NCBI RefSeq assembly: GCF_014649035.1
Contig: NZ_BMSG01000011.1
Coordinates: forward strand, 62,001-126,000
DNA length: 64,000 nucleotides
Direction of reading: 5' to 3'
DNA from: Streptomyces sindenensis
GTDB taxonomy: Bacteria > Actinomycetota > Actinomycetes > Streptomycetales > Streptomycetaceae
Shown: positions 1 to 10,410 of the stretch, in pieces
Position numbering within the stretch: the first letter of the stretch is position 1
How the letters are laid out: each line of letters opens with the position of its first letter
The notes under the pieces: model-generated
Database searches by the model: none
What the model saw: the letters and a program-made list of their open reading frames with translations, nothing else
What the model was told of the DNA's origin: nothing
Program-made: the position numbers and the translations under genes

Positions 1-479
1 ACGTCCTCGTCGGTCGTGGAGTCTGCCTTGTCCAGCTGCTCCAGGACGTGGTTGCGCAGGCCGATGGACTCCTCGATGCCCTTCATGCCGATGCCCTGCT
101 CGGCGAGGCCGGGGATCGGGAAGGTGCGGGAGACCGCGCCCATCGCGATGACCAGGTAGTCGAAGGGCAGCTCGTAGGCCTCGCCGACGAGCGGCGCGAC
201 CGTGGCGACCTTGCGGTCCTGATCGATGGTCGTGACACGACCGGTGAGAACCTCAGCCTTGGGCAGCACGCGTCGCAGCGGGACGACGACATGCCGAGGC
301 GAGATGCTGCCGGCGGCAGCTTCGGGGAGGAAGGGCTGGTACGTCATGTACGACCGCGGGTCGACGACCGTGACGGTCGCCTCTCCGTATCGCATCTTCT
401 TCAGAATGCGACGAGCTGCGTACAGGCCTACGTACCCACCGCCTACAACGAGGATCCTGGGACGCTCCGTGGTGCTCAT
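1..479 (-). CDS. ndh: Type II NADH dehydrogenase (NDH-2), 5' part only
   Basis: This is the N-terminal part (about 159 residues) of a single-subunit, non-proton-pumping NADH:quinone oxidoreductase; the C-terminus lies outside the window. It begins MSTTERPRILVVGGGYVGLY, a Rossmann FAD-binding GxGxxG-type motif, and continues with a DPRSYMTYQPFLPEAAAG stretch typical of the family near the quinone and membrane face. Such enzymes feed electrons from NADH into the menaquinone pool at the inner membrane face. Two Rex-like operators lie upstream (515-530 and 788-803), consistent with control by NADH/NAD balance. The start is ATG at 479; the frame stays open to the window edge. Confidence 0.9.
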   Translation of the reverse strand, partial: MSTTERPRILVVGGGYVGLYAARRILKKMRYGEATVTVVDPRSYMTYQPFLPEAAAGSISPRHVVVPLRRVLPKAEVLTGRVTTIDQDRKVATVAPLVGEAYELPFDYLVIAMGAVSRTFPIPGLAEQGIGMKGIEESIGLRNHVLEQLDKADSTTDED

Positions 480-514
480 GCCATCGAGTATCCACCCCGC
501 CCCAGGGGGGTGCT

Positions 515-530
515 CGTGAGCCCCTTCACA
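515..530. promoter_or_regulatory. Candidate Rex operator, ndh-proximal
   Basis: The sequence cgtgagccccttcaca matches the actinobacterial Rex operator pattern TGTGAA-N4-TTCACA at 10 of 12 half-site positions. It is 36 bp upstream of the ndh start, so it overlaps or abuts the likely promoter. Rex represses respiratory genes until NADH rises. The match is read by eye; binding is inferred. Confidence 0.5.
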
Positions 531-787
531 AGGATTGACCGACCCTCTGCTACACTTCGCCGCCCACGTGACCCAGGTCATGGGCACGAAAGGGAACCAC
601 TACACCGCGGGAAACGTTGTTCACCGCTTGTGAGCTGGCCCTTGGCCCTTCGGCCGGGGCGAACCACCGCCCCTCTCCCCTCGGGCGCACCACCCCCGAA
701 ACGCGTCCGCCGCACTCCGCCACGGCCCCGCGGGCGCCCCGGAAGGGCGTACGGGGCGGGAACCGCGGCCGACAGGGCCGAAATCCT

Positions 788-803
788 TGTGAAGAAGTTC
801 ACG
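788..803. promoter_or_regulatory. Candidate Rex operator, distal
   Basis: The sequence tgtgaagaagttcacg matches TGTGAA-N4-TTCACA at 11 of 12 half-site positions, better than the proximal site. It lies about 310 bp upstream of ndh in the 428-bp interval between ndh and the ppx operon. No other gene in this interval is convincing, so ndh is the only obvious target. A long leader or DNA looping to the proximal site would explain the distance. Confidence 0.55.
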
Positions 804-838
804 AACTTTCTCGCGGCACACCCCGGAAGGGGGCCGCG

Positions 839-868
839 GAGCCGCCCACCGAAGCCGGTGGGCGGCTC
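839..868 (-). terminator. Terminator after the ftsB-DUF501-ppx genes
   Basis: A perfect 13-bp stem (gagccgcccaccg / cggtgggcggctc) with a 4-nt loop lies 40 bp past the ppx stop codon. There is no long U tract, as is usual in Streptomyces. Confidence 0.75.
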
Positions 869-907
869 AAAGGTGCAGGGTACGAAGCGATTGAGCGGCG
901 CTGCCGG

Positions 908-1852
908 TCAGCCCGCCGCACTCCACGCGATGCCGTCCAGGATGTCGTGTTCACTCACGACGACCTCGTGGGCCCCCGTCCGCTCCATCACCGCGAGCAG
1001 CACGAGCGCCCCGGCCCCGATCACGTCGACCCGGCCCGGGTGCATCACGGGGATCGCGGCGCGCTCCTCGTGCGTCGAGCGCAGCAGGTGTTCGGTGATC
1101 GCGCGGACCTGCCCGCGCGAGACCCGGGCGTGGTGGATGGCCCCGGAGTCGTACTCCTCCAGCTCCAGCGCGATCCCGGCGACCGTGGTGACGGTGCCCG
1201 CGAGGCCGACGAGCGTGCCCGCCCCGGTGAGCGGGACGGTGCGCTCGGCGACGTCGAGAGCGGCGTCGATGTCCGCGCGGATCGCGGCGGCCCGCTCGTG
1301 GCTCGGCGGGTCCATGACGGCCCCGTCCACCACGAGGTGACGCTCCGTCATCCGCACGCAGCCGATGTCGACGGACCGGGCCGCCGCCACCTCGTCCGAG
1401 CCGAGGACGAACTCGGTGGAGCCGCCGCCGATGTCGACGACGAGATACGGCTTCGCCAGATGGTCGCTTCCGGCCAGTTCCCTGGTGGCCCCGTCGAAGG
1501 AGAGCTGGGCCTCCTGGTCGCCGGTGATCACCTCGGGCTCGACGCCCAGGATGTCCCGCACCCCGGCCACGAACTCGGCGCTGTTCTCCGCGTCGCGCGA
1601 GGCGGAGGTGGCGACGAAGCGGATCCGCTCCGCGCCCAGCTCCTCGATCGCGGCGGCGTACGTGCGGCAGGCCGCGAACGTCCGCTCCAGCGCCTCGGGG
1701 GCGAGCCGGCCGGTCTCGTCGACGCCCTGGCCGAGGCGGACGATCGTCATCCGCCGGTCCAGCTCGGTGAAGGAACCGGTGGCGGGGTCCACGTCGGCGA
1801 CGAGGAGCCGGATGGAGTTGGTGCCGCAGTCGATCGCGGCGACCCGGGTCAC
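908..1852 (-). CDS. ppx: Exopolyphosphatase / guanosine pentaphosphatase (Ppx/GppA)
   Basis: A 314-residue member of the sugar kinase/Hsp70/actin-fold Ppx/GppA family that removes terminal phosphates from polyphosphate or pppGpp. The N-terminal phosphate loop AAIDCGTNSIRLL, the TSASRDAEN segment, the GDQEAQLSFDGA loop and the second phosphate loop VVDIGGGSTEF are all present. It is the short actinobacterial form without an HD domain. The GTG start at 1852 was chosen because it begins the conserved domain (VTRVAAIDCG) and overlaps the DUF501 stop by 4 bp, indicating translational coupling. An open frame continues upstream but does not look like protein. Confidence 0.93.
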   Translation of the reverse strand: MTRVAAIDCGTNSIRLLVADVDPATGSFTELDRRMTIVRLGQGVDETGRLAPEALERTFAACRTYAAAIEELGAERIRFVATSASRDAENSAEFVAGVRDILGVEPEVITGDQEAQLSFDGATRELAGSDHLAKPYLVVDIGGGSTEFVLGSDEVAAARSVDIGCVRMTERHLVVDGAVMDPPSHERAAAIRADIDAALDVAERTVPLTGAGTLVGLAGTVTTVAGIALELEEYDSGAIHHARVSRGQVRAITEHLLRSTHEERAAIPVMHPGRVDVIGAGALVLLAVMERTGAHEVVVSEHDILDGIAWSAAG

Positions 1853-2463
1853 GCGCCCTTCCCGTCGGCGGGGCCGTCGAGCGGGCGGAAGGCGAAGCGG
1901 CCCTCGTCGCCCTCGTCGACCGTCCGGCCGTCGTCCTCGCCCGCCGGCGCGCACGGCGTGACGCAGGGGCCCTTGGCCCACCACTCGGGCAGCATCGCGA
2001 TGGCCTCGTCGCCGAGCGGGTTCACCCCGGGCCCCGCGGCCAGCGAGTGGCCGACCAGGACGTGGAGGCACTTCACCCGGTCCGGCATGCCGCCCGCGCT
2101 CGGGAAGCCCTCCAGGACCTCGATGGCGTCGCGGCGGGTGATGTAGTCCTCGTGCGCGGCCCGGTAGGCCTTCGCCAGCTCCGGGTCGGTCTCCAGACGG
2201 GCCGTCATCTCCTTCATGACCCCGTTGGCCTCCAGCGTGCCGATCGCCGAGGCCGCCCGGGGGCAGGTCAGGTAGTAGGTCGTCGGGAACGGCGTGCCGT
2301 CCTCCAGACGGGGCTGGGTCTCCACCACGTCCGGGTTGCCGCACGGGCAGCGGTGCGCGATGGCGCGCAGACCGCGCGGCGGGCGGCCGAGCTGCTGCTC
2401 GAACGCGGCGATGTCCGCGTCGGTGGGCTTGGTGGACTCGGTCTGCGGAGGGGGCGTTTCCAT
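1849..2463 (-). CDS. DUF501 family protein
   Basis: A 204-residue actinobacterial DUF501 protein of unknown biochemical function. Recognisable features are the start region ADIAAFEQQLGRPPRG, the segment HRCPCGNPDVVETQPRLEDG with a CxC pair, TYYLTCPRA, and VLVGHSLAAGPGVNPLGDEA near the C-terminus. The last 30 residues are acidic and low-complexity. It sits between a FtsB-like gene and ppx, an order widespread in actinomycetes. The ATG at 2463 has AAGGCAGG just upstream. The function cannot be deduced from sequence. Confidence 0.88.
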   Translation of the reverse strand: METPPPQTESTKPTDADIAAFEQQLGRPPRGLRAIAHRCPCGNPDVVETQPRLEDGTPFPTTYYLTCPRAASAIGTLEANGVMKEMTARLETDPELAKAYRAAHEDYITRRDAIEVLEGFPSAGGMPDRVKCLHVLVGHSLAAGPGVNPLGDEAIAMLPEWWAKGPCVTPCAPAGEDDGRTVDEGDEGRFAFRPLDGPADGKGA

Positions 2464-2511
2464 GCCTGCCTTGGTTCTGCTCGAAGCTCGTGGAGGGGGG
2501 TCGCGGGTCGG

Positions 2512-2991
2512 TCAGTCGCGGTCGTCACGGTCGGCGCTGTCCACGCCGTCCCAGAGGTTGGATTGCCAGGGGCGGTCGCTCGCCCCGGGCTCCGACCGAC
2601 GGTCCTTCGCCGCGTCGGGGTCGGCCACGGTGTAGCCGATCTCCCCGGGACGTACGTAATGCAGGTGCTGACGGGCCAGACGCATGATGTACGCGTCGTC
2701 CTGGAGCCGCGCCTTCTCGTCCCGCAGCTCCTCGGTGCGCTGCTGCACCTCCCGCGAGAGCCGCTCCTGCTCGGCGATCTCGTCGCGCTGGGAGACGTAC
2801 TGCCGCATCGGGTAGGCGAGCGCCACCACCAGGGAGCAGACCACCAGCGCCAGGAACGCGGCCCGGCCGGTGAGCCGGGAGCGGCGGTCCTGGCGGCGGT
2901 TCTGGGACCGGTACACACGGGCCGCGGTCTGCTCGCCGAGCAGCCGCAGCCTGGTCGCGGTGGAGAACCGGTCGCGGTCCTTGCCGGCCAT
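2512..2991 (-). CDS. FtsB/DivIC-like septum formation initiator
   Basis: A 159-residue single-pass membrane protein. The basic cytoplasmic N-terminus (about 45 residues) is followed by one transmembrane helix (AAFLALVVCSLVVALAYPM). A leucine/glutamate-rich coiled coil follows (residues about 70-105), then the conserved ARQHLHYVRPGEIGY segment of the FtsB/DivIC family. These proteins form part of the FtsQLB divisome complex at sporulation and vegetative septa. The start MAGKDRDRF (2991) has GGGGAGAC ahead of it and is preferred over an upstream ATG at 3030. The gene lies directly downstream of eno, a common actinobacterial arrangement. Confidence 0.88.
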   Translation of the reverse strand: MAGKDRDRFSTATRLRLLGEQTAARVYRSQNRRQDRRSRLTGRAAFLALVVCSLVVALAYPMRQYVSQRDEIAEQERLSREVQQRTEELRDEKARLQDDAYIMRLARQHLHYVRPGEIGYTVADPDAAKDRRSEPGASDRPWQSNLWDGVDSADRDDRD

Positions 2992-3085
2992 GTCTCCCCG
3001 CCTCCCCATTACATACGTCCGTCCCCGCACACGGTACGGGACCGGGTGCGGGGACGGGCGGAGGCCACCGGCTTGACGCTGCGGG

Positions 3086-4541
<1,456 letters not shown>

Positions 4542-4590
4542 CAAGAGGTGAACGCATGCGGGCCCCCGGACGCCCACCGTCCACGAAGAA

Positions 4591-4631
4591 CCCGGCCCGG
4601 CGCGCTGGGGGGAAGAGCGCGCCGGACCGGG
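4591..4631 (-). terminator. Strong rpfA terminator hairpin
   Basis: A 16-bp stem (cccggcccggcgcgct / agcgcgccggaccggg, one G-T type mismatch) with a 9-nt loop lies 60-100 bp past the rpfA stop. It separates rpfA transcription from the eno promoter. Confidence 0.8.
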
Positions 4632-4664
4632 AAGCCGTGCGAGGAGAAGTGCCGCCGGACACCC

Positions 4665-4680
4665 CTCCTCCGGGGAGGAG
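4665..4680 (-). terminator. Short GC hairpin just past rpfA
   Basis: A perfect 7-bp inverted repeat (ctcctcc / ggaggag) with a 2-nt loop lies 10 bp downstream of the rpfA stop. It may act as a 3'-end stabiliser ahead of the larger hairpin. Confidence 0.45.
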
Positions 4681-4689
4681 AGACGGCGA

Positions 4690-5575
<886 letters not shown>

Positions 5576-5867
5576 GCGTCTGTTCCCTTCGACCGACGGC
5601 AGGATTCGGCGTGACGGTCGACGGGGCCCGCGGTGCGAGCGGTTAGACCGTAAACACAGGCAACCCCGACATTCAAAGATGGACATAGGGGGCAATCACC
5701 CCGAACTCGCAGCGGCCGACTGGCCGTTTCCGCAGGTCGGGCGGGATGTGTGCGAATGCACCGGAAGGGGCGCGCGAGTTGAAGCAAAGAGACCCATGTC
5801 TCACTTACGCAAAGTGGACATAGGCCTCTTAACTGCCTCTGTTTTCGGGGCTTTTTCCCGAATTGAA

Positions 5868-6914
5868 TCAGTTGGCGGCAGGCGCCTCGGCGGACTTGCC
5901 GCCAGGCTCGTCCGCACCTTCCGGCGCGGCCTGGCCGGCCGCCTGATCCAGGCCCAGATCCAGGTTCTGGCCGGGCAGGATCAGGTCCGGGTCGGAGCCC
6001 AGGACATCCTTGTTGGTCTCGTACAGGCCGGTCCAGCCACCGGGGAGCTCCTGGGCGTTGGCGATCGCCCAGAGGTTGTCGCCGGGCCGCACGGTGTACG
6101 CGCCGGCGGTCGCCGCGCCGCCGTCCCGGGCGTCGCCGTCGCCGCGCGAGGCGTGCCGGCCGGATCCGCGCGGGCCGTCCTCCTGGCCCGGCTCGGCCTC
6201 CTCGGGCGCGGGGGCACCGCGGTGCTTGCCGCCCTCACCCTTCGAGGCGCCGGGGCCGGTGGAGGGGTCCGTGGCGTCGGGGGTGCCGGAGGACGGCGGG
6301 GCGGTGGGCGTCACGGAGGAGTCGGGGGCTTCGCCACCCTTCTCCCCGTCACCGCTGTCACCCTTGTCCGCCGAGTCGCCCTTCTCACCCTTGCCGCTCT
6401 TGTCGCCCTCGCCGGACTCATCGGCTTCACCGGTTTTGCCGGATTCATCCGCTTCGTCAGGCGCGTCCGCTTCGCCGGTCGGGTCGGTCGTCGGGTCGGG
6501 GGCCGGCGAGGTGCCCGGGTCGACACCCGGGAGGCTGCCGTCCACCGCGAGACCCGAGATCACCGCACAGCTCGGCCACGCCTTGGGCCCCTGGTCGTCC
6601 AGGACCTTCTCGGCGACCGAGATCTGCTGGGAGCGGCTGGCGAGGTCGGCACGGGGCGCGAACTCCGTACCGCCGTACGCCGACCAGGTCTCCTGCGAGA
6701 ACTGGAGCCCCCCGTAGTAGCCGTTGCCGAGGTCGGCGCTCCACATTCCGCCGCTCTCGCACTCCGCGACCCGGTCCCAGGTGGAGGCCTCGGCGGCGGA
6801 CGCGCCGCTCGCGCCGAGCAGCGGGATGGCGATGGCCGATCCCGTCACCCCTGCGGCGACGACGATGGCGGGTGCCTGGCGAGGGCGGCGGTGTCTGCCG
6901 TTCGCGGAGCCCAT
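5868..6914 (-). CDS. Second Rpf-type transglycosylase with LysM
   Basis: A 348-residue secreted relative of RpfA. The signal peptide is followed by an Rpf domain starting [16 protein letters not shown] (catalytic Glu in CESGG), [14 protein letters not shown] and a second Cys (PSCAVISGL). A roughly 150-residue hydrophilic linker rich in Asp, Glu, Lys, Gly and Ser leads to a C-terminal LysM domain ([17 protein letters not shown]). The start [11 protein letters not shown] at 6914 has GGAAGG ahead of it; the longer open frame upstream is not protein-like. It is tandem with rpfA but has its own leader and no recognisable riboswitch. The catalytic domains are similar, the linkers very different. 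Confidence 0.92.
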   Translation of the reverse strand: MGSANGRHRRPRQAPAIVVAAGVTGSAIAIPLLGASGASAAEASTWDRVAECESGGMWSADLGNGYYGGLQFSQETWSAYGGTEFAPRADLASRSQQISVAEKVLDDQGPKAWPSCAVISGLAVDGSLPGVDPGTSPAPDPTTDPTGEADAPDEADESGKTGEADESGEGDKSGKGEKGDSADKGDSGDGEKGGEAPDSSVTPTAPPSSGTPDATDPSTGPGASKGEGGKHRGAPAPEEAEPGQEDGPRGSGRHASRGDGDARDGGAATAGAYTVRPGDNLWAIANAQELPGGWTGLYETNKDVLGSDPDLILPGQNLDLGLDQAAGQAAPEGADEPGGKSAEAPAAN

Positions 6915-7090
6915 GGGTATGCCTTCCGTGCGACTGACAAGCGAGTGACCTGAGCGCCGTGCAGCGGGATTCCGTGCCTGCGTCGGCGCACAAGTGACGC
7001 GTGGGCAACGTGCGACCGACGCGTCGAACCGTGAACCTAGCGGGACTCGAACGTGTGTCACAAGTCGATGCAGCGCAGATCACGTGAAAG

Positions 7091-8395
7091 TCACAGAGTT
7101 GACAGCGTGTCACTTTTTTCGGAACGGATTCCCGGCTCGAACTCGACCGGAAGGGTGCGCAGTCCGCGCATGATGAGCCCGCCACGCCAGCGCAAATCAG
7201 CAGGTTCTGCCGCAAGTCGCAGGTCAGGAAGGCGTCTCAGGAGGGTCGCCAGCGCGGTCTGCCCTTCGAGCCGGGCCAGCGGCGCACCCAGGCAGTAGTG
7301 AATGCCGTGCCCGTAGCCGAGGTGCTGATTGTCACGCCGTGCAAGGTCCAGCGTGTCCGGATCCGTGAACCGTTCCGGGTCGCGGTCGGCCGCCGCGAGC
7401 ACCACGAGTACGGGATCCCCGGCGGCGATCTCCTCGCCGCCCAGGGTCAGCGGCTCGGTGGCGTACCGCCAGGTCGCCATCTCGACCGGACCGTCGAACC
7501 GGAGCAGTTCCTCCAGCCCGGTCGCCGGCAGGGCACTCTCCCCGGCATCGAGGGAAGCCTGGAGCTCGGCCCGCTGCTCGGGGTGGCGCAGCAGGGCGTA
7601 CGTTCCGTTCCCGATCAGGTTGACGGTCGTCTCGAACCCGGCGAAGAGAAGGATGAACGCCATCGCGGCCGCCTCGTTCTCGGTGAGGTGCTCGCCGTGG
7701 TCGCTGGCCCGGATCAGCCCGGAGATCAGATCGTCGCCGGGATTCTCCCTCTTCCGGTGGATGAGTTCGGCGAGATAGCCGCGCATCTTCTTCACCGACC
7801 GGGCGACCCCGCCGCGCGGCCCGCCGCCGTGCCGGATCATCATGCCCGCCCAGTCCCGGAAGTCGTCCTGGTCCTCGCGCGGGACGCCGAGCAGGTCGCA
7901 GATGGCGTAGATGGGGAGCGGGAAGGCGAAGTCATGGATCAGATCGGCCTCCCCCTCCTCGATGAACCCGTCGATGAGCCGGTCCGTCAACTCCTGCACG
8001 CGGGGTGCGAACTCCGCGACCCGGCGCGGGGTGAACGCCTTGGACACGAGCCGGCGCAGCCGGGTGTGGTCCGGCGGATCGATATTGAGCAGATGCGTCA
8101 TCAGCTCCGCCTTGCGCTCCCCCGGGATCCCCGTCTTCCCCTTGGCGTGCGGCGATTCGGCGTGGTTGGCCGGGTTCTTCGAGAGCCGCGCGTCGGCGAG
8201 CGCCTGCCTGGCGTCCCCGTACCGCGTCACGAGCCAGGCCTCGACCCCGCTGGGCAGCGCGGTGCGGTGCACGGGGCGGTGCTCACGGAGCCAGGCGTAG
8301 GCGGGGTAGGGGTCGGAGGCGAACTCCCAGGTGAAGAGTTCGGGGGCGCCTTCGGGGGTGGTGGTGCTGTGGGGGCAGGCGGGGGTGTCGTTCAC
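7091..8395 (-). CDS. Cytochrome P450
   Basis: A 434-residue soluble bacterial class I P450 monooxygenase. The I-helix oxygen-activation motif is AGFETT, the K-helix ExxR is in LEELLRFDGP, and the haem-thiolate loop is GYGHGIHYCLGAPLAR. In this loop a Tyr replaces the usual Phe of FxxGxxxCxG. The N-terminus (FTWEFASDPYPAYAWLREH) is normal for CYP105/CYP107-like enzymes. The GTG start at 8395 opens the conserved frame. No ferredoxin or reductase gene is adjacent, so redox partners must come from elsewhere. The substrate cannot be inferred. Confidence 0.93.
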   Translation of the reverse strand: MNDTPACPHSTTTPEGAPELFTWEFASDPYPAYAWLREHRPVHRTALPSGVEAWLVTRYGDARQALADARLSKNPANHAESPHAKGKTGIPGERKAELMTHLLNIDPPDHTRLRRLVSKAFTPRRVAEFAPRVQELTDRLIDGFIEEGEADLIHDFAFPLPIYAICDLLGVPREDQDDFRDWAGMMIRHGGGPRGGVARSVKKMRGYLAELIHRKRENPGDDLISGLIRASDHGEHLTENEAAAMAFILLFAGFETTVNLIGNGTYALLRHPEQRAELQASLDAGESALPATGLEELLRFDGPVEMATWRYATEPLTLGGEEIAAGDPVLVVLAAADRDPERFTDPDTLDLARRDNQHLGYGHGIHYCLGAPLARLEGQTALATLLRRLPDLRLAAEPADLRWRGGLIMRGLRTLPVEFEPGIRSEKSDTLSTL

Positions 8396-8552
8396 GCTGT
8401 GACGTTATCGGGTGCGCCGGGGGCGGGACTGCCGGGCCTGTCGGCGGTCCGGGCGGCCTTGAGAGCGTCCGGCGCGCACGCCCTCCGCGTCGCCACGGGC
8501 CCGCGGCACGGCGGGCGACGCGCGCCCGGTTCGATCCCCTGCCGTCACCGGA

Positions 8553-9560
8553 CTAACCCGCGTGCCCCTCCGCCGCCAGGATCGCGTCCCGGTACGCGCG
8601 GGCCGCCGCGCGCAGGGCGGCCTCCGGGTCGGTGCCGTTCGCCTCGGCCGCCACGGCCAGGGCGAGAAGGTCGTAGCCGATGGAGCCACCGGAGGGATCG
8701 CCGGTCGGGAGGGGGACGTCGAGTCCGGCCGTGCGGACTCGGCTCGCCAGCTTCGCGGCGAGGGCCAGGCCCGGCTGGCCGAGGGGGACGCCTTCGGTGA
8801 CCGAGGTGCGCTGCTTCTCGATCGCCTTGGTGCGCAGCCAGTGCGCGTGGACGTCCTCGGGGGTCTCTGCCGTCTCGTCGCCGAAGACGTGCGGGTGGCG
8901 GTGGATCAGCTTCTCGACGAGGCCGCCCGCCACGTCGTCGATGGCGAAGGGTTCCTCGGGGTCCTCCTCGGCGATGCGCGCGTGGAAGACGACCTGGAGC
9001 AGGACGTCGCCCAGCTCCTCGCGGAGTTCGTCGCGGTCGCCGTCCTCGATGGCCTCGACCAGTTCGTACGCCTCCTCGATGGCGTACTTGGCGAGGCCCC
9101 GGTGCGTCTTCCGCGAGGTCCAGGGGCACACCCGGCGGATCCGGTCCATGACCTGGACCAGGTCGAGGAGGCGGGCGCCGGGCAGGTCGTAGGAGCCGGG
9201 GAGCAGTTCCAGGTCCGGCATGGCCACCCGGCCGGATCCGCCGAGGCGGGCCAGGCCGTCGGTGAGGGGGGCGTTGCCCTCCCCGCCGGTCAGGACGACC
9301 ACCGTCCGGCCGCCGGCGCAGTCCGCGACCAGCTCGTCCGCGGAGGGCGTGGCGTGTTCGACGTGTACGCCCGCCTCGCGGAGGTAGGGCAGCTGCGGCT
9401 GGTCCCGGTCCGCGCACAGGACGCGGTCGGCGGCGTGCAGGGTCTGCCAGGCCGGCCAGGACAGCAGGCCGGGCGCGACCCGGTGGCTGGCGGTGAGCAG
9501 GACGATGCGGCCGGGGTCGGCGGGGGTCTCGACGGAGGCGTCGGGGGCTTCGGCGTTCAC
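8553..9560 (-). CDS. mazG: MazG family nucleoside triphosphate pyrophosphohydrolase
   Basis: A 335-residue protein that hydrolyses NTPs or dNTPs to monophosphates and may clean the nucleotide pool. The N-terminal 120 residues resemble the tetrapyrrole-methylase-like domain found in actinobacterial MazG. The all-alpha MazG domain follows: IRRVCPWTSRKTHRGLAKYA, then the metal-binding EEAYELVEAI and DELREELGDVLLQVVFHA (ExxE and ELGD motifs), and HPHVFGD. The gene sits just downstream of a SurA-like lipoprotein gene. The GTG start at 9560 is the first in frame. The function is assigned by family, not tested. Confidence 0.93.
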   Translation of the reverse strand: MNAEAPDASVETPADPGRIVLLTASHRVAPGLLSWPAWQTLHAADRVLCADRDQPQLPYLREAGVHVEHATPSADELVADCAGGRTVVVLTGGEGNAPLTDGLARLGGSGRVAMPDLELLPGSYDLPGARLLDLVQVMDRIRRVCPWTSRKTHRGLAKYAIEEAYELVEAIEDGDRDELREELGDVLLQVVFHARIAEEDPEEPFAIDDVAGGLVEKLIHRHPHVFGDETAETPEDVHAHWLRTKAIEKQRTSVTEGVPLGQPGLALAAKLASRVRTAGLDVPLPTGDPSGGSIGYDLLALAVAAEANGTDPEAALRAAARAYRDAILAAEGHAG

Positions 9561-9605
9561 CCTGCGAACCTACCTCCGGAAGGGATCCGGCCTCCCGCCC
9601 GCCGG

Positions 9606-10259
9606 TCAGGCCTCCGTCGGCTGCTCGGGGGTGAACTTCGTGCGCTGGGTGATCCAGGGCGCGCTGTAGTTGCCGAGCTGCATCTTCTCGTCGTCCCAGG
9701 TGCCGAAACGCGGGTTGACGTCGATGTCGAGGGCCTTGGACGCCTTCGTGAGGGCCTCACCGACGACCTGCTGGCCGGCGGGCGTGCCCAGGTCCGCGCC
9801 GAGGGCCCGGGCCAGCTTCGGGAGCTGGACCTCCTGGCGCATGTCGGCGTCGATCTGGTCCGGGGCCACCCAGCGCTGCTGGAGCATCATCGCCTCGAAC
9901 TGCTCCTCGCCGCCCTGCTGGGCGAGGCCGGCCTGCCGCATCTCCTGGACCTCCTTGCGGGAGACCGTGACCCCCGCGTCCTCGGCGGCGCGGTCGAGGA
10001 TCCGGCCGAAGATCAGCCCGTGCAGCTTGGCCCGGTTCAGCTGGCCCGACTTGTTCACCAGCTGGGCCGCCTGGGGGGAGCTCTCCTGGGCGGCGCGGAC
10101 CTCCGCGGCCCGCTCCTGGACCGCCGACACCGCGATCCGCTCGCCGCCGACGACGGCCGCGGCACCGGGGTGGGCCTGGTTGCCGCAGGCCGACAGGAGG
10201 GGCGCGGCAACGAGTGTTGCGGCGAGGACAGTGAGCGCGGTGCGACGACGGCGGTGCAA
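9606..10259 (-). CDS. SurA N-terminal-domain lipoprotein
   Basis: A 217-residue probable lipoprotein with a SurA/trigger-factor-like fold, expected to act as a chaperone at the outer face of the membrane. The signal sequence ends in the lipobox LLSAC (acylated Cys about residue 23), followed by GGERIAVSAVQERAAEVR typical of SurA_N-3 proteins. No PPIase (parvulin) domain is seen. I chose TTG at 10259 because CCGGGAGG lies 5-10 nt upstream and the protein then begins LHRRRRTAL. A GTG at 10295 would extend it by 12 residues. The gene precedes mazG with a 45-bp gap. Confidence 0.85.
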   Translation of the reverse strand: MHRRRRTALTVLAATLVAAPLLSACGNQAHPGAAAVVGGERIAVSAVQERAAEVRAAQESSPQAAQLVNKSGQLNRAKLHGLIFGRILDRAAEDAGVTVSRKEVQEMRQAGLAQQGGEEQFEAMMLQQRWVAPDQIDADMRQEVQLPKLARALGADLGTPAGQQVVGEALTKASKALDIDVNPRFGTWDDEKMQLGNYSAPWITQRTKFTPEQPTEA

Positions 10260-10410
10260 AGGAGCCTCCCGGGGAGAGTTTGTGCATCGGTGCACAAAGC
10301 CTTGCGGTGATCGATGTTAGGCAGTGGATGTGGCCTGTGCCACTGATTCGACCAACGATTCGGGAGGAGTTGGGGATGTGGTCCGCGAAGGGCGGTGCTC
10401 CGGGGCGCTG

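Noticed and set aside
578..802. Possible small genes between ndh and ppx
   Set aside because: Arg/Pro-rich with no domain and no ribosome site. The interval is better explained by operators and a terminator.
5641..5830. Two tggacatagg copies between the rpf genes
   Set aside because: About 130 bp apart and too short to call an operator; left as coincidence.
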